64,000 nucleotides of DNA from the NCBI GenBank assembly GCA_000750105.3, contig JPHH03000085.1:32054-96053 (forward strand). Direction: 5' to 3'. The translations under genes were made by a program, and so were the position numbers. The notes under the pieces were generated by a model, which saw nothing but the letters and a program-made list of their open reading frames with translations, was not told where the DNA came from and did not search any database. This document shows positions 9,923 through 20,114 of the stretch, piece after piece (the stretch's first letter is position 1; every line of letters starts with the position of its first letter). The DNA comes from Tolypocladium sp. Sup5 PDA-1 (Eukaryota; Ascomycota; Sordariomycetes; Hypocreales; Ophiocordycipitaceae).

Positions 9923-11062
9923 ATGATCGACACCGAATCAGCGTACTGTGCAGGAGATGCCCTTCTGGCGGATGCGGGTATTTCCTCTTACCCAAACGAC
10001 ATCGGAAGAGGCTGCCAGCCAAAAGGCTTTTCGTGCCCTTACAAAAGGCCTCATCTTTTCAGATACATCAATCCCCTCAAGACGATTACTGAGGCTGCTC
10101 ATACACCAGAAAACCCTGTTGTCTGCTATACAGACGAATGGTTGTTTGATGTCTACAGTGACACTACCTGGAAAGAGACTCGCGAGTGCACTGGCCCGAC
10201 CTATAGCGACGCGTTTTGGGGGCATGATGAATGTGTCTTCGACATTCCGGACCGCTTCAACGCCAGCCCCCTTCCAACCTTGTCAGATGGTGGCGAGCTT
10301 CATTGGCCCGACGGCGTTTCTAGTCTTGAGGGCGCTTCTCACGACTATGTGAGCCCAACGACCCTCGACGACGAAATGAGTACGATGTACGAGTCCATGC
10401 TCTGCCATGACGGCTATCCAAGTGGCGGTGCGTTGTCTACACGGGTCGACTTTCCTGAGCTACAAGAATCTTTGCCCGCTCTAGAACCAGACTTGACGCC
10501 GGCCAGCTTCTCGACGCTATGTGATGAGTTCTTCCGGAACACATCACTCTCACCACCATTATTCACACCAAAGGTTTCTTCCACGGAAGGCTCATGCCCT
10601 CAGCAGCTATTTACCGTCAACTCCAAGCCAGTTGTCGTTGACCTCACCGGATTCTCAACGTACGATGTTTCCGGTCGTACTGAGCCCAGGCCTGGTCGCA
10701 AAAAGAGACGCGACCGCCCAAAGCGAGTCAAACGATCAAGGAAGCAAGCCAAACATGTCACACTAAGCCCCACTGCGCTGATTGCCGACGGTGTGGCGTA
10801 CGCATGGAATAATCGCCTGAAGCAGTGGATTGAAAGGAATGGGGGCGCTCACCCCAAGGTTTTCTCACAAGGCACTAACTACCCGGCCTACATCATAGAG
10901 GTGCGCCCTGATTATTGTGGTCACCCGGTTCAGCTAGAGTTTGATAGTTTGTATGGACTCTGGCAAGGAACGAATGAATTCTTGCGGGTGGCTATTGACA
11001 CAAAGGTCGCGCAAGGAATGGTGCGAGATTGCCATTCGGGGTACAGCTTATGTAGAACATGA
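9923..11062 (+). CDS. hypothetical nuclear protein with NLS and SIM-like motif
   Basis: Uninterrupted 379-codon ORF. The start at 9923 has good context (ACCACCATG) and follows the TATA box. The first 250 residues are acidic and Ser/Asp-rich. A VVVDLTGF motif near residue 250 resembles a SUMO-interacting core. It precedes a strongly basic bipartite-like cluster, RPGRKKRRDRPKRVKRSRKQ (about residues 265-285), a clear nuclear localisation candidate. The C-terminal 100 residues look folded and contain aromatic and Cys residues (GVAYAWNNRLKQWIERNG, YPAYIIEVRPDYCGHPVQLE). This could be a small DNA- or chromatin-interacting domain, but no known family was identified. Codon use is regular and nothing is broken. 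Confidence 0.6.
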   Translation: MIDTESAYCAGDALLADAGISSYPNDIGRGCQPKGFSCPYKRPHLFRYINPLKTITEAAHTPENPVVCYTDEWLFDVYSDTTWKETRECTGPTYSDAFWGHDECVFDIPDRFNASPLPTLSDGGELHWPDGVSSLEGASHDYVSPTTLDDEMSTMYESMLCHDGYPSGGALSTRVDFPELQESLPALEPDLTPASFSTLCDEFFRNTSLSPPLFTPKVSSTEGSCPQQLFTVNSKPVVVDLTGFSTYDVSGRTEPRPGRKKRRDRPKRVKRSRKQAKHVTLSPTALIADGVAYAWNNRLKQWIERNGGAHPKVFSQGTNYPAYIIEVRPDYCGHPVQLEFDSLYGLWQGTNEFLRVAIDTKVAQGMVRDCHSGYSLCRT

Positions 11063-11892
11063 AGACGATACATAGTTCAAACGACTTCGTTCTTTCCTAT
11101 GCCCTATGCCCGTACTTGCCCATCCCTCTTCCCTCTCTTCATAAGAATAGCTTTTGGCCACGTTAGCATACCAGACTCACTGAAAGGGCAGCCATAAGTG
11201 CTCCCATCCTTTACGGTATTATATGTCCTGTTTGGAGACAAGTTAGCACGGCCAGGGCCGCTGAATAGATGTTGGGCAAGGACGGCATCCTAGTGCTGTG
11301 TGTTGCTGCTCATGTGATGCGCGGTATCCCTTGGCGAAGGTTGCTCTAAAGGTAGGGACCCTGCTACAGCGACCTTGTCCAAGAACTACATAGAGGTCAG
11401 CTGGCGTCGTGGAGTCTCGTGTTCGCGGCTGTCTACTGATACGCCATCTAATGGCGGGAGTCTCCCCACAGGCGATGACGAAATCGACGTCCCAACCATT
11501 CGTTTCCTGAGGCACCAGATATCTCACCAGGAGGCATCATGTCACGACCGCCATGACGCCAACTTGGCACAACGTGGTGGGATCTCGGCACGCATCATCC
11601 TGCACAGTTCTCCGCTCGGTCACAGTCTGACGACGGCGCGAGGCAGACACGCCCTGCAAACCTTCTAAAGCAGGAGGATGCATTGGGGCCAGACTTCACA
11701 CAAACCCGCATCTTAGTGACCGATGTTCGTCTCGGCAGCTCGCTATTGGCTAAAAACGAGTGCTAGGTTCCCCTGTGCAAAGAGAAGGCGCAGGCGGCAG
11801 CTGTTCAGCTGGATCCTTGCCCATCCTGAACGGCATGAGTAATAGCAGATGCACATGCAGAAACTCTCTGCGGGCCCGGGCTCGAGGAACGT
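11063..11892. other. no gene seen
   Basis: 3' flank of the preceding gene and promoter of the next. Short ORFs only, none with motifs. Confidence 0.4.
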
Positions 11893-11901
11893 CTATTTAA
11901 A
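11893..11901 (+). promoter_or_regulatory. TATA-like box for the 11989 gene
   Basis: CTATTTAAA lies about 90 bases upstream of the ATG at 11989. Confidence 0.4.
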
Positions 11902-11988
11902 CACCACCGGCACCCCAGACTTGTCCTCTCGCAGCGAGACTTCAACCTCCCTTCGACAGTGCCAATTTACGTATAGAGTCTCTTCAGT

Positions 11989-12740
11989 ATGCCAGGCTCC
12001 TCTGGCCCCCAGACCAATCCTACTTCCCGTGTGACTAGCGAGCCCCGCGACTCTAGTCCTGGACCCGACGATCAGGACAGCCTCCCTACAACTCGACCTG
12101 GGTCCGAGCTGGAAGAAAATGCATCACAGGCAACGGACGCAGCGTCCGTAACCTCTGGACAGCTTCGAGTCGTTAATCGCGACTACGAAATTATCGGGCC
12201 GGGTAGACGAGAACGGCAAGAAGTTCCTGTAGTCCCAGGTAACATGTTCTGTTTGTCTCTCGTTTGTTGAGCAAGCAACTTACTCGCTTAGGGGGCGGAC
12301 TCTGTGAATCTGCTGACTCTGGTCCTCGACAAGACGTGGTCCACTCTGATCACAACTCGCATGTTAAACGGCAACAGCGAGCGTCACGTGGCACGGTCGC
12401 CGGTACGAAGGGCGCTACACCAAAGCCGCGCAAGAAGAGGTCCAAAATGTTCGCTTCGTGTCGAACCCAAAGGAAGCCTCTATCCAGATATAGCGGTAAG
12501 TGGTACAAGGTTTCGCGCCTTGCCGACGTCCGACGCTGTAATGGGTCTGTACAATTCAAGGCTGAGTGGACTCCTGTTTGGATACCTATATCGGATCTTG
12601 GGGGAAAGGAGGCGTACAAAGAGGCGGAGGAACTCTTTGTCGAGAAGTTCGGGCCAGGGAACTGGGACAATGCATCTCGTGGATGGAAACCTGACGAGGA
12701 ACCTGAGGTGGAGTGTGAGATTCAGTATGCCTCAGACTAG
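11989..12740 (+). CDS. chromodomain-like protein, two exons
   Basis: Exons 11989-12238 and 12292-12740 are joined across a 53-nt phase-1 intron (GTAACA ... TTAG), giving 232 aa. The first half is disordered and Ser/Pro/Asp-rich. A basic patch PKPRKKRSKM near residue 140 suggests nuclear entry. The C-terminal region (about residues 155-215) reads WYKVSRLADVRRCNGSVQFK then EWTPVWIPISDL and AEELFVEKFGPGNW. This fits a chromodomain-like fold: a beta strand, an NG turn, a W-containing strand (normally KW-x-GY), the (T/V)W-x-P-x-x-(N/D)L motif, then a helix. The aromatic cage is not fully conserved, so methyl-lysine binding is uncertain. A heterochromatin or transposon-derived integrase chromodomain are both possible origins. 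Confidence 0.5.
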
Positions 12741-13489
12741 TGAAGTGATATTGCCTATACTTAAGGAAATACGTGGAACAGACTTGGCTGATGCTATGAA
12801 TCTTTGTTTAGCTGGTATGCTTACCGGCGCACTGAACTGGACCCTGACTTGGTTAGCTTGTGACCTAGTTCGACCCATGCCCTACACACTGCACACGGGG
12901 ATGTACGTCGTGCCCGCACAACGCCTGCTATGGTCATCCGTGTTACATCCACTGCCTGTCTTGAGAGACGCAGCCTTGCGTCTTTCATACTCAAACAATG
13001 ACCCACAGGGTCCGACAGATGCGGCGTCGGTCCTTTAAACCCTGCATGGTCAAATCCTCCAATGCAAAATTACGTGAGCCTGGTCGAACCGAGCGAAGCG
13101 CAGTCGCCCACAAAGCCGGGGGCCCATCATTCTTCCCATGTTTCGGATCGCTGCCACTAATTTTGGCATACGACCGGGCACGGTCTCTTCGGCGCGCGTA
13201 CAGAACGATTCAGATAGGGATGAAAAGCTGAGCCTCGGCGTCTACTAACGCGCGCCCATGAGTTGATGTCTTTCGCTGAGGCGGTTGGGGGGCAAACGGT
13301 GGTTCTGGCGAGGAACTCGCTATGCTACGTGTGAGCTAGGTGGTACAGTATGATGTTGAGTACATTACGTATGTCTTGTCGACACAACCTGTCCTAAGAC
13401 CACCGTTTCTATCCGCATCTATATCCTCATGTCCTTCCACTTGCACTGACGGCATCCATTCTGGCGGGTTGGCTCAGGGCGGACAGGAA
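12741..13489. other. no gene seen
   Basis: Contains no Helitron helicase homology, although that is where a helicase domain of the adjacent minus-strand Helitron should lie. No other gene is supported. Confidence 0.4.
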
Positions 13490-14898
13490 TCTTGGAGGGC
13501 ATGCGCCGCGAGTGGATGGTTGCGCCGGATCTTAAGCAGGCCGTCCTCTGTGAACCCCGTCTACTCGACGATTTTCCATGGTGCTTTGAAGCGGCAGGCT
13601 GTTCGTCTGTGCGGATCGGCACCCTGTTCGACGATGCCCTTCAGAGAATACTTGAGGCATGTGTACGTGTGGGAGTGTACTTGGCAACAGTAGGCGATGA
13701 AGTTGGATTCACCATCGAAGGCCGCAGTGAGAGCCGAGGTGCTAGTGATGACCTCCACGGGATGGATGGGCTTCCTCTGCTGTCGTACGGCTCTCCCAGC
13801 ATCCTCATCTAAACACTCGTGGAAGACAGAGTCTACGTATCGGATCACTCGAGCCCGGTATTCCTGTTCGCCGGGGTTGGCCATATCGTCCATTAGATTT
13901 GGTAACTGCATGTTGCCGTCCAGCCAGAGGAGTCCATGCAGGTGTAGGCTGCCCCGTTAGTTCGTTTCTACAGTTGCGTAGTAGTGGCTGATCTTTCCAA
14001 AGATCGATTCTTGGCCTGTCTTCACGTACTTGTCAAAGAACAAGGATACTTCTCGGTGGAAGAATATGGCAGAACTGACTGGATCCATGGTGCTAAGGGC
14101 GACCGCGTCGTACTTATTCCGGAGGTCCGCCAAAAGCTCCTTCGCAGCGTCGTAATCGTTAAGCCTGTGAATGGCGAGTTTCATCTTTACCAGATTATTA
14201 ATATCGTTGGGACTGATAGGAATCCACAGCGCAGGCATACCAGCCCAAACGTTAAGAGCCTGTATCTTCCTCCGCATAAGCAATCGGGATTCGTTCGAGA
14301 GCGGCTGTGCATGACAAAATATCGACAGCTCGTGAAGCAAGAACGATATGTCGGGGTCGGTCGTGGTTCTTGTCTCCCGCATCTCTGTCTCAGCCCTCTT
14401 CAGGCGGTCACACGACAGGTTCGCATAGACTTGCTCAAGTCTGCGGAAGGAGTCTTTAGCGACACGGACCATGCTGATCCGGCGGTTGGAGGAACGGAGG
14501 AGGGTGTTGAACGCCAAGAAACAAAAGACAGGATGCGTGGCAAATCGGCCACCATGTCGTTGTAACACGTGTCTGGCCTAGTAACCGAGCGAGTGATTCG
14601 AATGGCGCTCAAGAGGCTCGGATTGGAGATTGTGATTTGAGACGCGCTTTTACTTGGGGCCGCCCTTCCCCCACGGAAATAGCTTTGGAAACGTTGGAGG
14701 GAAGAAGTCCTCGTGCAAATTGTCTGCAAAATCCGCACCACGCTCCACTCGGACAAACTGCTGACCTCTCGTAGTTTGGACCTGCATAATGCACGGCTCA
14801 GAGCCGCCATCTCGATCCCGATTGGCATTTACAGCGTCGGCCAGAAAGGACAACTTATCAGTCTCCGCGAAGGCAGCTGGTCCGTCAAGAGGAAACAT
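13490..14898 (-). pseudogene. Helitron Rep (HUH) domain, multiple stops
   Basis: Reads RGADFADNLHEDFFPPTFPK, LFPWGKGGPK, then a stop at 14650. It continues LQRHGGRFATHPVFCFLAFN, LNVWAGMPALWIPISPNDIN and ISHYYATVETN, then a TAA at 13957-13959. Immediately beyond the stop, RGSLHLHGLLWLDGN contains the HUH motif (HLH) of the rolling-circle nuclease. The next segment has RARVIRYVDSVF and CRFKAPWKIVE, a TAG at 13561, then TGFTEDGLLKIRRNH, where homology ends near 13505. An additional TAG near 14578 falls where family members usually have Trp or Gln. The stops are consistent with single C:G to T:A changes. The domain would nick and ligate DNA at transposon ends. Confidence 0.85.
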
Positions 14899-14914
14899 GC
14901 CGGACGTAGACGTC

Positions 14915-15650
14915 TCACAAGACAGTGTCAGCGTCCTGGCGAATGGCAGCCGAGTTTATGTCAGGAGCCCCCGGCTCACCGGGCGAGGATTGACGCTGCT
15001 CAGGCGACAGAGGATAGTCCGTACCACCAAATTCAGCGGCGGGGGCAGGGCTGATCGAGTTCAGGAGTTCATCGATGCTTGTGAAGCGATTTTCCTCCAA
15101 CCCTCGGTCAGTGTCCGGGACTATGTGGTCCGTTTGTGTCTTCTCAGCGGTCGACGGCTCTTCTCTCCGCATGCGGTCCATGATGAGGGTCGGAACACTG
15201 GACCCGTTGTCACATCGCCAACCGTCCATATCTGCTTGGTTGATTGTGATATTCTCGTAAAGGGGGTCGTTCCTTTGCAGCCATGACAAGGCAGCTGTTA
15301 CCCGAGATTTGCGCACCTGAAGTAGGTGTCTGACGTCTGCAGAGCCAGGCCTCCCTGAACCGCTCCAAGAGACGTGGATGTTCTCAAGGGCCTGCAGCAA
15401 AGGATGGGGAAGAACCGTGGCAACAAGATCCTCCACCCTGTTCGGGAAGACGACGATATGCCCTTTAACGTGCTTGCGGTAGTTGATTCCCGAAGGGGTT
15501 TTGTTGTCGACCGTGAACTTGGTGATGCAGCCGAAAGGGGCGTGCAGGGCGATGAGCCTCTCTTCAACGGGAGAGAGGTCATCGAGTTCCTCGGGGTACC
15601 GATGCTCACAGCCAATGTCCATGTCATTGACAGAGCAGGCCTTAGGTAGC
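14915..15650 (-). pseudogene. Helitron DUF6570-type domain
   Basis: Reads ACSVNDMDIG, LDDLSPVEERLIALHAPFGC, KHVKGHIVVFPNRVEDLVAT, LLQVRKSRVTAALSWLQRND. This matches the conserved block preceding the Rep domain in Helitron proteins (normally LNDMDIG...L-x-E-L-T-x-I-E-E-M-L-I-A). The frame is intact within the block but shifted relative to both neighbours. Confidence 0.8.
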
Positions 15651-16163
15651 CGGCGGCAGGAGCCTTTTCCATTCGATGGCAGTGAGCTCATAAGGCATCC
15701 GTTTCTCGTAGCATAGAACGCAATGGGCAATCGGCAACGTGTTTTCGTCTGTGAACGCCTCGTAGAACGACTTCGCTGCCTCCACTTGTAGGGAGAGTGG
15801 AACCTCTTTGCACCAAGATCTCGTTGCTGATGCGCGCGCCTTGTCGCGAAAGCGAGCTTCATAGCGTTCCACCAGGGATTCAACAGACGCGCGCTGAAGT
15901 TGGACGGCTTCTGGTATGAGCCGCTGCCTTTTGAGCTGTGTGGGGGACGGTGTTGGTAGCGGTGGCTGTTCCCTGCGGCGCTTCAAGGACGAGGCTCGTT
16001 GTTCGCTGCGTTGGCAATCCAGACGCTGTAACGCGCAGAGAATATCGTCATGGGGTACTCTGAGGCATCTTTGCTCCCGTTCGATGGCTCTCTGGGAATC
16101 CACGGATGCCATCATTCTGCGGACCTCATCAGGTAAGACCCAGACCGCCGGCTCTCGAGGCAT
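15651..16163 (-). pseudogene. Helitron protein N-terminal part
   Basis: Opens with MPREPAVWVLPDEVRRMM and contains a coiled-coil-like Arg/Gln/Leu region. It ends with IAHCVLCYEKRMPYELTAI, the CxxC motif usually preceding the DUF6570 block. The frame ends in a stop just where the DUF6570 frame begins, so one base was lost or gained near 15650. The true start is uncertain. Confidence 0.6.
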
Positions 16164-16843
16164 AGTAGGCGGAGAGGGACGGACGTGGGTGCGATATAGC
16201 GAGGAGAAGGACCAGGCGTCAACAGCTTAAGATCCAGAGTGCAACAGAGTGATACCGCAAAGGCTTCTGACATCTGGCAAGTGTATGCTTTCACAAGGAC
16301 CCTATGCGCGCCGCTGACAGTGATTGCCGTGACAGACGCTCACCGCAAGTATGCCTCCTGAGAGCGGGGCCCTATGCCACCGGACCAATACGTGAAAGTC
16401 GGCATAGCTGGCGCACGAACACGAACAAATGGATTTTGTCATCGCGGGCAAAAGAAAAACGACGGTCGGGAAGGCGAAAGCCAATGGCGGGATACGGCTT
16501 TCTTCTCATCTAGGGAGGGGAGATGGCGGTGCGGGTGTGGGCCACCCCGCCCTGTCCGGCAGTTGGCGGCTCAAATGACGGTGATAGGGAATCATCTATA
16601 ATCCCTGCAAATCGGACCAACTTCTCTCCATCTTTGTACGCGCTTACTTTAACAGGCCATGTTCAGTAGGAATTAGCACTGGCCATAAAAAGCGGCGAGC
16701 CTTGCTGGGACGTCACCATCTTCTTCAACGACTTGAAAATGGGCTCCTGCCACTTAAGCACCAAACATTGAAAGGTTGGATATCTCCGGGTTCTCTTGGA
16801 AACCAAGCACTGACGAATCTCTACCAACAGCGACCTTGCAGCC
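16164..16843. other. no gene seen
   Basis: Flank of the Helitron remnant and promoter of the following gene. The only open frames are short and motif-free. Confidence 0.4.
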
Positions 16844-17549
16844 ATGTCATCTCCTCAACGCGACACTGCAACCGAAGAGCAATCCGGCACCTTTCGTATC
16901 CTTGGCTTCCGTTGGCCTCAGGCGCGGCAGCCAACCGGAGCCAGAGCCCAAGACCATTTTGCTCCAAATTCATTCATGGCGAGGGCACAAAAGAAACCAT
17001 CCCTGTTTGGTCTCTATGTAGGGGTTTACAGCAGCTTGCATAGCCGCTTCCACACCCTGTCAACGGACTTTGAACACTGATATTCACAGATGGTCTGTTG
17101 GCTTGTGCTTCTCGGCTTCGCAGCCACGGTACGCATATTGGCAGCACCTGGACCCACGGATTCCCGGAAGTTGGGCTACATCGATCGAGCTCAGGACATC
17201 GAGGTTTACTGCATCGTGACCTCAGCCCTGCTTTTCACCGCTTGCGTGGGACTACTTGCAATCATAGTTGTCCCCATGTCAGCTGTTGCTGTTGGATTAT
17301 GCATCATGGAGGCTAATAGGCTGTCAAAGGTGCATATAAATCATGTCCATGCCATTCATTCGCAAAATGGCTAAGTTTGGCAAACAGGTTCCCTATCGAC
17401 GAAACGAGTGTATAATGCTTTCCGCTCTCGCCGTTGCAATCTTCTTACCTGCGTTACTGCATTTAAGAGAGGGCTGGGCGTGGTACACATGGTTTAAGAA
17501 CAAGAGAATGAGAAGGCGACATTCCAGAGTGCATTTCGCAGAACTATAG
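16844..17549 (+). CDS. hypothetical membrane protein, three exons
   Basis: Exons 16844-17017, 17090-17329 and 17388-17549 join in phase 0 across introns of 72 and 58 nt (acceptors CACAG and AACAG; branch-like GGCTAAG in the second), giving 191 aa. The N-terminus (about 58 residues) is polar and Gln/Arg-rich. Hydrophobic segments follow: WLVLLGFAATVRILAA, YCIVTSALLFTACVGLLAII (continuing to VVPMSAVAVGLCIM) and MLSALAVAIFLPALLHL. This gives three or four membrane spans with a basic C-terminus (KNKRMRRRHSR). The topology resembles many small fungal membrane proteins; no family or function is recognised. Both junctions preserve the reading frame, which supports a real gene. Confidence 0.55.
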
Positions 17550-17689
17550 TGATAAAAGGCCAGGCATCGCGCGATGGGCCGCACATGCTAGTGGTATGCA
17601 TCTGTTCCAGTTCGAATGTACAAGGCTTCCTGCTCGCCATGATCGAGGTGTGCATCATACGGGTGTTGGGGCCTGATGGGCTCAACTAC

Positions 17690-17825
17690 TGCCAGTGTTG
17701 CTAATAATATAAACAATACGTATATTGGCAATATGGGACCTCCGCAATATTATTGTATTGCCAGATGGTGCATATTGTATCACGCAATATCACGGGGCCC
17801 CATATTGTATTGTAGTCTGGAAGAC
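17690..17825. repeat. AT-rich, palindrome-rich segment
   Basis: Carries repeated CAATAT/ATATTG words in both orientations (TATTGGCAATATGG, CCATATTGTATTG). It may be a decayed MITE. A related word, TATTGCCAATATGGG, occurs near 24968 beside the LINE fragment. Confidence 0.35.
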
Positions 17826-20114
17826 GCTGTTGCACCCACCGGTACCGTAGCCTCCTGCAGATTTGCCTTAGGACGCACTGACGATCATCAGCCAGGGACA
17901 CCATCAGGGACAGGCTACAAACTGGCCGTGCTACAATCAATGCGTAAGGTAATATAATGCGAAATCTCACCATGACTGCAATACGTAGAACTGCCATTCG
18001 CAATGTATCGGGGCTGCTACAATTAGCGGGTGCTATGATCCATGCGTTTGTCGACTCTGTCCTGCCACTTAGGTGCAGGTCGAGGTAAAGGTTTACACGT
18101 GCGGTGATGACTCTCGGCAGCACTCGAGACTTTGCATCTTCTTCATCTGTGTAGTGAAGTAAGTTTCTCTAAAGGATTTCGCGTGCCATGTAAAAGGTGT
18201 CAGGACATCAGACGGTATACCGCAGCCATGCAGCGAGTGGCTTAGCCACGACAGTGAGAGTCACTGAAGAGAACAAGGGTCGGAGCTTATAGGCTACTAC
18301 TCTGTACCAACCCAATGTTTATTGTATGTAGCCGAACCTTGAACATCAAGCAATTTTTTAGCCATGCAAACCTTATCGTCTGCCTCAGATTGAGGGGGTT
18401 ACACAAGCTTTTGTCCGGAAGTCGCCAGACGTTATTGCGCCCACTCCACAAAAGAATGAGCATCACGGCGTTTTCCTTGAAACGGCTGATCTCGTCCAAA
18501 TGGACTCGTCTCGGGTTTCTTGTGGCTTGAGCTTGATTATCACTTTGACAAGCGGACAACTCCCCACCCAGGGAAACGATCACGGACATGTAACCACGGC
18601 CATCACATCATCGACAAGACATCACGTGGGCAACTTTTAACAGGAACTGCAAGAAAAGAAAAATTCTGTCAAAGACTAGAATTACTCTATTAGAAAAGCT
18701 CGTCCGTTGAATGGAGGAGATCTGTGGGAAATAAAGTAAGGCTGAAGCCGGCAGCATATTCCTCAAGCAGCCACCTGGAGCGCAGAATATCGTTTGCGGT
18801 ATAACCAGCGCCCTCGCCAATCACAAGCACCAGCAACAGAGTTTATCACACCCCAAATGCCACCAACACGAGGAACCCTTGCAGCACGGGCGGGCCCGCG
18901 TTGGTTGGGGGGGAACACTGAACTCGCTAGACGACGAGTCGGCTGTTGGGATGTAAGTGCGACAAGCGGTCCCCCGGGACAAGCACTCGCGCGCCGAGCA
19001 GGCGGCTGTATCGCCGTGGTACAGAATACAACAGTCAAACTCTGAGCGGAAGGTTGCGTGCTTGCAGCCAACAGCTGAGCGAATGTTGGCCGGTTGGTCG
19101 GGCAGCCAACGGGGCCCCGGAGATTCCTTGCGGGCCGAGACCCATTCCGCTGGCGTTGACTGGCGGGGCGGGATATGGGTTGCAAACTTTGCCAGCCAAG
19201 AAACAGGGCTGGGCCGTCCGTGCACCGCCACCACGGGAGAAGTTGAAAATTCTCGGTAGACGCGACAGCCGGTTATCGCATCAGAGTGTCTCAGGGCGAT
19301 GAGATGGCGTTTGGGCTTGAGAAATGATAGAAAAGCATCCTGACAACGCGGTCAATTGTATCTGCCGAGTTTCATATAACATGGTTGCCGTGCTCAGCTT
19401 CAATGTACTGTACACAACAGCTGACGCGGATTGACATGCCAATCAAGGTCATCGATATTTGTCGGTCACTGCCTCAAACAGGCTTTAGCCAACCGACATT
19501 TTATCAGTTCAATAGATCTGCGGTACGGACGTAGTATGAGTGATTTCTGGCCGCGGCTCCTCGCGCCAAACCGGGGGTTGTTGCCTTGACTCACTCCCAA
19601 AATTTTAACCTTTCCAGTTAAGCCATCCATTGCCGATATCCCTTTCTTGGTCGTCACCCCCAAAAACTACACCTCGCTGCCGCCCTCACCACCAAGCACT
19701 CACATCGTCGCCTTTCCTTGATAACCTCTTTTCAACTGAATCCGTTCAGTACGCCAAATCTTTACATTTGCTTGCAGAGCATAACGATACAGTCTTCACT
19801 GATAGCTGCCCTCGTGGTCCTCTCAGCAACCAACTTCACAAGCAGCTCACAGTTGAGCTGTATCCCGCAAAGCTGGAGTCTATTGCCAACTACGCAAGCG
19901 TAGTCGTGGCGGCGACTGCATCAACACTGGCGCCAAGTGATTTCCGACCGCCATAGGGCCCGCCCCGGGCAAAACCACAGTGAAGCGATCACCTTCGTCG
20001 AGAACCTCCCCGTGATCAACAACACAAGTCATTGAAGATAACATCATCGACTCGCAACAACAACCGCTATACTGGCATGAAGACGCATTCGCTCGCAGCA
20101 GGGCCATCATCATC
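17826..20114. other. gene-poor region and promoter of the P-type ATPase
   Basis: Several ORFs of 70-140 codons overlap each other on both strands around 18760-19300 and cancel out as shadows. A short hydrophobic frame at 19718-19903 has no convincing start. I see no supported gene. Confidence 0.35.

Larger units (their letters stand above)
13490..16163 (-). mobile_element. decayed Helitron, Rep part only
   Basis: A minus-strand Helitron coding remnant with three recognisable parts in the expected order: an N-terminal region (16163-15651), a DUF6570-type domain (15650-14915) and the Helitron-like N / Rep domain (14898-13490). The C-terminal PIF1-type helicase is absent. Two frameshifts (near 15650 and 14905) and several in-frame stops make it non-coding. 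Helitron ends (5' TC, 3' hairpin plus CTRR) were not identified. Confidence 0.85.

Noticed and set aside
13984..15649. Plus-strand ORFs over the Helitron
   Set aside because: Opposite-strand shadows; the minus-strand reading matches known domains in order.
18763..19302. Cluster of 80-140-codon ORFs on both strands
   Set aside because: Mutual shadows in a GC-rich patch, no motif, no splice-consistent gene.
20077..20114. Upstream ATG for the P-type ATPase
   Set aside because: Out of frame with the ATPase (38 bases before the chosen start).
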